Below, one piece after another: positions 1 through 5,462 of a stretch of DNA of 7,077 nucleotides. The notes under the pieces were generated by a model. It worked only from the letters and a program-made list of their open reading frames with translations, searched no databases and was not told the origin of the DNA. A program made the position numbers and the translations under genes. Each line of letters opens with the position of its first letter. The first letter of the stretch is position 1. The DNA comes from an uncultured Porphyromonadaceae bacterium (GTDB lineage: Bacteria; Bacteroidota; Bacteroidia; Bacteroidales; Muribaculaceae): the NCBI GenBank assembly GCA_947178245.1, contig CAMWXO010000075.1, positions 1 to 7,077 of the forward strand, given 5' to 3'.

Positions 1-1
1 T

Positions 2-1420
2 ACCGTGCTGATGCCGGCATATTGGGAACTCATTGAGCCGGAAGAAGGGAAATATGACTTTTCTCTAATAGACGAGGCTCTGAAAAGCGCTGATGAAAAT
101 GATCTGAATATCGTCTTGCTATGGTTCGGGGCATGGAAAAATTCAATGAGCTGCTATGCACCAGGATGGGTGAAGACCGACACGAAGCGTTTTCCCAGGG
201 CGGTCACGAAAGAAGGCAAGCCTCTCGAGATACTCAGCGCTTTCAGCGGGAATGTGGCTGAATCAGACCTGCGCGCTTTCACCGCTCTGCTCAATCACAT
301 CAAGTCTGAAGATAAGAAAGGGCGCGTCAGCATGATTCAGATAGAAAACGAGATCGGCATGCTTGAATCAGCGAGAGACCACTCCTCTCTGGCAGAAGCA
401 GCCTATCTTGAAGGCGTTCCCCGTCAGCTCAGCGGTATTCTGAATGTGAAGAAGGGGTCATCATGGGCCGATGTGTCAGCGGACCGCGATGCGGCCGACG
501 AGATGTTCATGGCCTGGTACTACGCCGGCTATGTGGAGAATCTCGCTAAGGCGGCGCGAAATATATTGCCGGCCACACCACTCTATGTGAATGCCGCTAT
601 GGATAGCCGCGGACGCCGCCCCGGGCAATATCCTTCGGCAGGCCCGCTCGCCAAACTTGAGAAGATATGGAAAGCGGGTGCGCCGTCGATCGATTTCATC
701 TCTCCCGATCTTTATGATCCTCCGTTCAAGCCCTGGTTCGCGCAGTATGACATCGAAGGGAATCCCCTCTTCATTCCAGAGATCAGAAGGAGCGACGACA
801 GCGGCACCCATGCTTTCTATGCCGTGGGCGAACACGGAGCCATAGGCTTCAGCCCATTTTCCATCGAGAATGCAAGCGACAAGGAGAAAACTTCCTTGCG
901 CTCCGCTTACTCCTTGCTCGGAAAGATAGCGCCTCTGAGCAAAGACTGGACTACGTTCGGGCTGCTGTTCGAGGGTGAAGATATCCGCACTCCAAGAGAG
1001 ATCGCAGACGGCGACGTGATCATCACGGCCTCCCACTTCTTCACGCTTCCATGGGATCCTCGCGCCACCGACGGCAGCCGCTGGCCTGACGGAGGAGGGA
1101 TGATCATTAAGTTGTCGGATGACGACTACCTCATCGCCGGCCGCGGCATCGTGGTGAAATTCGAGGCAGAAGGCGAGACCGGAGCTGCCGCGAGACTCGG
1201 CGAAGACGGTTTTCAATTAAGCAACGATTCCACTCGGCAAGATTCATGGAAAGGACGCAACCGCATCGGTATCCTCAGTTGTGATGAAGTGGATGTGAAT
1301 CCTGACGGAAGTTTCCGTGTGATTCGCCGTCTTAACGGCGACGAGACCCATCAAGGGCGCCACGTGAGGATAGGAGTAGATGATTATTCAGCCCTAAGGG
1401 TGAAACTTTATCGATATTGA
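2..1420 (+). CDS. GH35 beta-galactosidase-type glycoside hydrolase with DUF5597 C-terminus, 5' truncated
   Basis: The reading frame is open at the left edge, so the true start and any signal peptide lie outside; perhaps 60-120 residues are missing. Numbering is from the GTG at position 5. The N-terminal part shows a clan GH-A TIM barrel: the YWELIEPEEG strand, then SMSCYAPGWVKTD and KRFPR, which are typical of the GH35 branch carrying DUF5597. The probable acid/base is Glu116 in QIENEIG (codon at 350). The probable nucleophile is Glu259 in FIPEIRR (codon at 779). Their spacing of about 143 residues is, from memory, close to that of Cellvibrio Bgl35A, a xyloglucan beta-galactosidase. The C-terminal 150 or so residues look like the DUF5597 beta-domain, ending in the characteristic RRLNGDETHQGR. 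It should release terminal beta-galactose (possibly another beta-sugar) from oligosaccharides in the periplasm or at the surface. An esterase gene follows after 25 bases, suggesting one operon. The family call is firm; the substrate is inferred. Confidence 0.88.
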   Translation, partial: TVLMPAYWELIEPEEGKYDFSLIDEALKSADENDLNIVLLWFGAWKNSMSCYAPGWVKTDTKRFPRAVTKEGKPLEILSAFSGNVAESDLRAFTALLNHIKSEDKKGRVSMIQIENEIGMLESARDHSSLAEAAYLEGVPRQLSGILNVKKGSSWADVSADRDAADEMFMAWYYAGYVENLAKAARNILPATPLYVNAAMDSRGRRPGQYPSAGPLAKLEKIWKAGAPSIDFISPDLYDPPFKPWFAQYDIEGNPLFIPEIRRSDDSGTHAFYAVGEHGAIGFSPFSIENASDKEKTSLRSAYSLLGKIAPLSKDWTTFGLLFEGEDIRTPREIADGDVIITASHFFTLPWDPRATDGSRWPDGGGMIIKLSDDDYLIAGRGIVVKFEAEGETGAAARLGEDGFQLSNDSTRQDSWKGRNRIGILSCDEVDVNPDGSFRVIRRLNGDETHQGRHVRIGVDDYSALRVKLYRY

Positions 1421-1445
1421 CATTTCAGCAAATGAAAATATAACC

Positions 1446-3071
1446 ATGAGAAAATTATTTTTTGCTTTAGGATGCCTTATTGCTACCGGTGCGCAGGCAA
1501 AAGTTGTGCCGGCCACTATCCTGCAAGACGGAATGGTGGTGGAATGGACGAAGCCTCTCACTCTATGGGGAACGGCCGACCCCGGCGAGAAGTTTGACAT
1601 CAAGATAAATAATACACGGAAAAAGAGTGTCACGGCCGGCCCCGACGGAAAGTGGGAAGTGCAGCTTCCGGCGCTGAAAGCCGGAGGCCCCTACACCATT
1701 CAGATGGGAGACGCAATAGTCAACGACGTGCTCAGCGGCGATGTGGTGCTCGTGTCAGGACAGAGCAATGTGGAATTGTTCGTCTACAGGGTCGAAGACA
1801 TGTATGGCGACTACATCAACTCATACAGCAACGATAGAGTGAGGCAATTCATAGCTCCGAAAGATGTGGTGTTCGAAGGCCCGGCATCAGATCTCAGCGG
1901 AGGCAAATGGGAAAAGACTACCCCATCGAGGAGCCGCAACTTCTCGGCACTCGGCTACTTCATAGCAAACGAGCTGAATGCCAGAACGGGCAGGCCTGTG
2001 GGCGTAATCAACTGCAGTTGGGGAGGCACGCCGATCGAGGCATGGATGAGCGAGCGATCGCTTAACGGATATCAGAAGCAACTGGCGCGTCTGGCCATCG
2101 ACCGTGACAAAGGATACCGCGACCGCACCACCGCCAACGAGCGAGAGAAGCAGGCACGCTGGAATGCGGCTCTTTGGGCAGGCGACCCCGGAAGGAAAGA
2201 GCATTGGGAAGCGGCCGGCACCGACCTCAGCGACTGGAGAGACGTGAATATCCTCACAGACCGCAGCTGGACTTGGGATGGCGCGAATCCTATAGGCGGA
2301 AGCCACTGGTTCGCTAAAAAAGTGAATGTCCCGGCCGAGCTTGCAGAGCGCCCGGCCACCCTAAGGATGGGAGTGATCGTAGACTCGGATTCCACATACG
2401 TGAACGGGGAATTCGCAGGCACCATTTCATACTGCTATCCTCCAAGAAAATACAGCCTGCGTGAAGGGCTCCTGAAGCCGGGTGAGAATATCGTGACCGT
2501 GCGATTGGTAAGCAACGGCGGACGCGGCGAATTCATTCCCGAAAAGCCATATAAGATAGTATTCGACAACGGAGAGGAGATCTCGCTCGAAGGAGAATGG
2601 AAATACAAGCCCGGAATGAGAATGCCAGATGCTCCCGGCAGCACTTTCTGGTGCTACTCCCCCACAGTGCTCTACAACTCCATGATTGCGCCCACAGCAA
2701 AATATCCCGTAGGAAATGTGGTCTGGTATCAGGGTGAGAGCAACGTGAGCAACCGTAATGAATACGGCGATCTGCTCGAGCGTATGACTAAATTGTGGAG
2801 AGACGACAGAAAAGCCGCGGCACTGCCGTTCTATATCGTGGAACTCGCCAATTATCTGCCCGAAAGCGACAGAGGCGGCAGAGAGGCATGGGCTGAAATG
2901 CGCAGCGTGCAGCGGGAAACGTGCGATAAGATCAGCAACTGCGAGATAGTGGACAACTACGACTTGGGGGAATGGAACGATATACATCCCCTCGACAAGA
3001 AGACACTCGCCGAAAGAATCGTAGGAAAGATTACCGAAAAACAGGGAAAGAAATCAAAAAAATCGAAGTGA
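1446..3071 (+). CDS. Secreted SGNH-family carbohydrate O-acetylesterase (sialate O-acetylesterase / CE20-like)
   Basis: This 541-residue protein has a signal peptide: MRK, a hydrophobic core, then likely cleavage after AQA at residue 18. A short beta-domain follows (residues about 20-95, VPATILQDGMVVEW then LWGTADPGEK), as usual in sialate O-acetylesterase-like proteins. SGNH blocks are all present: Ser107 in SGQSNVE (nucleophile), Gly193/194 in CSWGGTPIEAW, Asn433 in YQGESN, and Asp512-x-His514 in NDIHP. Residues about 260-390 (from DLSDWRD to GEWKYKPG) interrupt the SGNH fold and look like a galactose-binding or jelly-roll beta-sandwich, with SHWFAKKVNVP and VNGEFAG. It should remove O-acetyl groups from glycans in the periplasm. 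Its position 25 bases after a GH35 gene argues for plant or host glycan side-chain trimming, more likely xyloglucan than sialic acid, because no sialidase is visible. The tail is lysine-rich (KKSKKSK). The ATG at 1446 is chosen because it gives a full signal peptide; its leader is AT-rich without a Shine-Dalgarno sequence. Confidence 0.87.
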   Translation: MRKLFFALGCLIATGAQAKVVPATILQDGMVVEWTKPLTLWGTADPGEKFDIKINNTRKKSVTAGPDGKWEVQLPALKAGGPYTIQMGDAIVNDVLSGDVVLVSGQSNVELFVYRVEDMYGDYINSYSNDRVRQFIAPKDVVFEGPASDLSGGKWEKTTPSRSRNFSALGYFIANELNARTGRPVGVINCSWGGTPIEAWMSERSLNGYQKQLARLAIDRDKGYRDRTTANEREKQARWNAALWAGDPGRKEHWEAAGTDLSDWRDVNILTDRSWTWDGANPIGGSHWFAKKVNVPAELAERPATLRMGVIVDSDSTYVNGEFAGTISYCYPPRKYSLREGLLKPGENIVTVRLVSNGGRGEFIPEKPYKIVFDNGEEISLEGEWKYKPGMRMPDAPGSTFWCYSPTVLYNSMIAPTAKYPVGNVVWYQGESNVSNRNEYGDLLERMTKLWRDDRKAAALPFYIVELANYLPESDRGGREAWAEMRSVQRETCDKISNCEIVDNYDLGEWNDIHPLDKKTLAERIVGKITEKQGKKSKKSK

Positions 3072-3098
3072 CAGGATAGAAAATCCCAACTTTTTTAT

Positions 3099-3106
3099 TA
3101 ATTTTG
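3099..3106 (+). promoter_or_regulatory. Bacteroidota-type -7 promoter element for the PurF-like gene
   Basis: TAATTTTG matches the Bacteroidota sigma-A -7 consensus TAnnTTTG and lies in an AT-rich stretch after a T6 run. Transcription would start near 3111-3115, giving a 5' UTR of about 75 bases. No convincing TTTG -33 element is seen upstream. It separates this gene from the glycan operon that ends at 3071. Confidence 0.55.
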
Positions 3107-3110
3107 CACC

Positions 3111-3150
3111 ATATCTCCGGTGGGCTGCCTGCGGGATGCTCACCGGATAT
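3111..3150 (+). promoter_or_regulatory. Hairpin at the 5' end of the PurF-like gene leader
   Basis: CCGGTGGGC (3117-3125) pairs with GCTCACCGG (3138-3146) with one G-U pair, closing a 12-base loop. Flanking ATAT on both sides can extend the stem past a two-base bulge. It begins almost at the predicted transcription start. It is followed by ATATTTCTT rather than a clean T-tract, so it is a poor intrinsic terminator. It could stabilise the 5' end, act in attenuation, or weakly end the upstream operon. No known riboswitch class was recognised. Confidence 0.45.
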
Positions 3151-3187
3151 TTCTTAAATTACAGGTAAACAACAAGAAGAAAATCTT

Positions 3188-4600
3188 ATGGGAGGTTTTT
3201 TTGGAGCGACCTTGAAGAAGAAATGTTGCAACGACATTTTCTATGGTACTGACTACAACTCGCATCTTGGCACGCGGCGGGGCGGAATGGTGACATACGA
3301 CGCCGAGGAGAAACGCTTCTGCCGAAGCATCCACTCTCTCGAGAGCAACTATTTCCGCACGAAGTTTGAATCGGAACTGCACAAGTACAAGGGCAACATC
3401 GGAATGGGTGTGATCAGCGACACTGACCCCCAGCCCATCATCATCAATTCTCATCTCGGACGCTATGCCATCGTCACGGTGGCCAAGGTGTGCAACCTTT
3501 CCGAACTCGAGAAGGAACTCATCGACAAGGGCGCCCACTTCGCCGAGCTGAGCAGCGGCACCACCAACCAGACAGAACTCATAGCACTCCTCATCAACGA
3601 GGGCGCTACCTTCAAGGAAGGAATCGAGAACGTCTTCGATAAGATTCAGGGCAGCTGCAGCATGCTCATCCTCACGGAAGACTCCATCATCGTGGCGCGC
3701 GACAAACTCGGCCGCACATCCATAGTGATAGGAGAGAAAGAAGACGGATATGCCGTGAGCAGCGAGAGCACGTCGTTTCCGAATCTCGACTATAAACTTC
3801 TGCGCGATGTAGGGCCCGGAGAGATTCTCGAACTGAAACCTGACGGAATCCGACAGATAAGGGAACCGAACAAGGAGATGCAGATTTGCGCCTTCATGTG
3901 GGTCTATTACGGCTTCCCCACCTCGATCTATGAGAACCGAAACGTGGATGAGGTGCGCTTCAAGTCGGGCTATGTATTCGGGCAGCAAGACTCTGAGACA
4001 GAAGTAGACTGCGTTGCGGGCATTCCTGACTCCGGAGTGGGAATGGCACTCGGCTATGCCGCCGGACACGGCACCCCATATCAGCGTTGCATCTCAAAAT
4101 ACACTCCGACATGGCCGCGCAGTTTCACACCAAGCGATCAGTCGATGCGCAGTTTCATAGCAAAGATGAAACTGGTGCCCAACGAGGCCATGCTCAAAGG
4201 GAAACGCGCCCTCTTCTGTGATGACTCCATCGTGAGGGGAACTCAGCTCAACGACAACGTTAAGGTGCTCTATGAGTGCGGTGCCAAGGAAGTGCACATG
4301 CGCATAGCTTGCCCGCCGCTCATCTACGGTTGTAAATATCTGAACTTCACCTCTTCAAAGTCTGAGATGGAGCTGCTCACGCGCAGAATCATCAAGGAAA
4401 TCGAAGGCGATCCGAACGCGCATCTTGATGAATATGCCACCACCGGCAGCTGCCGATATTGCAAATTAGTGGAGAAGATGCGCGAGATCTATGGACTCAG
4501 TTCACTGAAATTCAATACGCTCGAGAATCTGGTGGAGGCGATAGGGCTTCCGAAAGATCAGATTTGCACACACTGCTTCGACGGCACATCAAGATTCTGA
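3188..4600 (+). CDS. purF: PurF-family amidophosphoribosyltransferase-like protein with degenerate glutaminase site
   Basis: This 470-residue protein has the PurF two-domain layout. Residues about 1-230 are an Ntn class II amidotransferase-like domain; residues about 230-470 are a type I phosphoribosyltransferase domain. The PRPP loop is intact (FCDDSIVRGT, Asp345-Asp346 to Thr352). Cys234, Cys382 and Cys460-x2-Cys463 sit where Bacillus-type PurF binds its [4Fe-4S] cluster, and CxxC 422/425 is extra. Classical PurF makes 5-phosphoribosylamine from PRPP and glutamine, the first committed purine step. Here the N-terminus is MGGFFG where the family has (M)CGIFG/CGIVG, so the nucleophile Cys is Gly. 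The RYPTAG-type glutamine loop is shortened to SDTDPQP. The oxyanion Asn-Gly is Val101-Cys102. SDSE has become NQTE. The in-frame TAA at 3155-3157, with no start between it and the ATG at 3188, excludes a longer protein with a Cys2. The family is certain; the reaction is not, and it may use ammonia or a partner. The symbol marks the family only. Confidence 0.85.
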   Translation: MGGFFGATLKKKCCNDIFYGTDYNSHLGTRRGGMVTYDAEEKRFCRSIHSLESNYFRTKFESELHKYKGNIGMGVISDTDPQPIIINSHLGRYAIVTVAKVCNLSELEKELIDKGAHFAELSSGTTNQTELIALLINEGATFKEGIENVFDKIQGSCSMLILTEDSIIVARDKLGRTSIVIGEKEDGYAVSSESTSFPNLDYKLLRDVGPGEILELKPDGIRQIREPNKEMQICAFMWVYYGFPTSIYENRNVDEVRFKSGYVFGQQDSETEVDCVAGIPDSGVGMALGYAAGHGTPYQRCISKYTPTWPRSFTPSDQSMRSFIAKMKLVPNEAMLKGKRALFCDDSIVRGTQLNDNVKVLYECGAKEVHMRIACPPLIYGCKYLNFTSSKSEMELLTRRIIKEIEGDPNAHLDEYATTGSCRYCKLVEKMREIYGLSSLKFNTLENLVEAIGLPKDQICTHCFDGTSRF

Positions 4601-4638
4601 TATCTGATTATCAAGACTTCATTAGTAAATCATATTTG

Positions 4639-4667
4639 AAAGCATCCTTACGGGGATGCTTTTTTTA
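4639..4667 (+). terminator. Rho-independent terminator after the PurF-like gene
   Basis: AAAGCATCC (4639-4647) pairs perfectly with GGATGCTTT (4654-4662) around the six-base loop TTACGG. A T7 tract (4660-4666) overlaps the 3' arm. It lies about 40 bases after the stop codon and closes the single-gene unit. Confidence 0.9.
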
Positions 4668-4721
4668 TTGAAAATGTGCAAAAAAAGCGAAAAACATGAC
4701 AATATTTCGGAAAAAATGAAT

Positions 4722-4729
4722 TATCTTTG
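4722..4729 (+). promoter_or_regulatory. Bacteroidota-type -7 promoter element for the PAP2 operon
   Basis: TATCTTTG matches TAnnTTTG exactly. It sits downstream of several A-tracts (4680-4716) and just after the terminator. The predicted transcription start is about 4735-4740, leaving a 5' UTR of about 120 bases. No clear TTTG -33 element is visible at the expected spacing. Confidence 0.6.
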
Positions 4730-4741
4730 CAATATAAAAAC

Positions 4742-4802
4742 ATGATCAGTTAAGCACATGCCTGCCCGTTCATGTGAATGCGGAGGACGCAATCCTGATC
4801 AT
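4742..4802 (+). promoter_or_regulatory. Predicted branched (three-way) leader RNA upstream of the PAP2 gene
   Basis: Three nested stems can be drawn by eye. The closing stem pairs ATGATCAG (4742-4749) with CTGATCAT (4795-4802), 8 perfect base pairs. The second pairs CACATG (4755-4760) with CATGTG (4771-4776) around a 10-base loop. The third pairs TGCG (4779-4782) with CGCA (4788-4791) around GAGGA. Junction strands are 5, 2 and 3 bases. CCT (4761-4763) in one loop can pair with AGG (4784-4786) in the other. The fold begins a few bases after the predicted start of transcription. It does not match a riboswitch or ribozyme I know; hammerhead core bases are absent. It could be a cis-regulatory RNA, but covariation is untested, and a 24-codon reading frame overlaps it. 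Confidence 0.4.
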
Positions 4803-4859
4803 ATTTACTACCAACTTACAGCCATACAATAATTTACATTCTATCTTTACGAACTAATC

Positions 4860-5462
4860 ATGATCGAAACGCTAACATCGCTCGACGAGCAGATATTACT
4901 CTTCTTCAATAGTTGGCATTCCTCTTTTCTTGACGAACTGATGTCGCTCATCACCGGAAAATGGATCTGGATTCCGTTTTATCTGATTCTGATAGACCTT
5001 CTCTTTAAGAAACTCGGGCCGAAATATGCAGCCCTTACTCTTGTGGCAGTAGTTCTCGCCATTGTGATGACGGATCAGATATGCGCCAGTGTGATAAGGC
5101 CGATAGTAGGACGTCTGCGTCCGTGCAATCCTGACAATCCTGTGTTTGAATACATCACTCTCGTGAAAGGCATCCAGCCCGGAGGCTACAGCTGGCCGAG
5201 TTGCCATGCGGCCAATACATTTGCCCTCGCCACCCTCCTGTCATGCGTGATGAGATCGAGAAAATTCACGGCGTTCATATTCACCTGGGCAGTCATCGTG
5301 AGCCTTTCGAGACTATATGTAGGAGTGCACTACCCCACCGATCTTCTTTGCGGGGCGGCCTTCGGAAGTGTCTTCGGCTATCTTGCACTGCTAATCGTGA
5401 GTCGTATTTACACATTCATGCCGAGAATCGGCCTATCTTTCCGTAAGCCCGACGCAGCATGA
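4860..5462 (+). CDS. PAP2-family membrane phosphatase (lipid phosphate phosphatase)
   Basis: This 200-residue integral membrane protein has about five hydrophobic segments (near residues 33-50, 55-78, 117-135, 137-150 and 163-185). The acid phosphatase signature is complete: C1 is Arg80-x6-Arg87-Pro88 (Arg replaces the usual Lys); C2 is PSCH with Ser114 and His116 (Cys115 replaces the usual Gly); C3 is Ser150-Arg151-x5-His157-x3-Asp161 in SRLYVGVHYPTD. His157 should form the phosphohistidine intermediate. Candidate substrates are undecaprenyl pyrophosphate, phosphatidylglycerophosphate, or a lipid A phosphate (LpxE/LpxF-like); the sequence alone does not decide. It is the first gene of a unit with its own promoter and a structured leader. 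Its stop overlaps the next start by 4 bases (ATGA), so the two products are probably made in linked amounts. The start ATG follows ACTAATC with no Shine-Dalgarno sequence. Confidence 0.9.
   Translation: MIETLTSLDEQILLFFNSWHSSFLDELMSLITGKWIWIPFYLILIDLLFKKLGPKYAALTLVAVVLAIVMTDQICASVIRPIVGRLRPCNPDNPVFEYITLVKGIQPGGYSWPSCHAANTFALATLLSCVMRSRKFTAFIFTWAVIVSLSRLYVGVHYPTDLLCGAAFGSVFGYLALLIVSRIYTFMPRIGLSFRKPDAA

Noticed and set aside
476..1216. Antisense reading frame of 246 codons within the GH35 gene
   Set aside because: It is a shadow of the GH35 coding strand; the + strand carries the recognisable catalytic motifs and the translated - strand has no domain pattern.
1446..1500. Possible lipoprotein signal (ALGC at residues 7-10 of the esterase)
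   Set aside because: The residue at -3 is Ala rather than Leu/Val/Ile, the stretch before the Cys is short, and the hydrophobic core continues past it to a good AQA cleavage site, so a standard secreted signal peptide fits better.
3081..3097. Intrinsic terminator for the glycan operon at the T6 run
   Set aside because: No inverted repeat precedes the T-run; it more likely belongs to the AT-rich promoter region.
3140..4069. Long antisense reading frame (309 codons) on the - strand over the PurF-like gene
   Set aside because: It is the mirror of a clear PurF-family coding sequence, its product matches no family I know, and it has no promoter or leader of its own. Long antisense frames are expected in this codon usage.
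4459..4671. Short + strand frame overlapping the end of the PurF-like gene and the terminator
   Set aside because: It is out of frame with the gene, runs through the terminator hairpin and has a low-complexity product.
4742..4802. Hammerhead ribozyme or purine riboswitch in the PAP2 leader
   Set aside because: The hammerhead core CUGANGA and GAAA are absent, and junction lengths and loop sequences do not fit the purine riboswitch, so the element is left unassigned.
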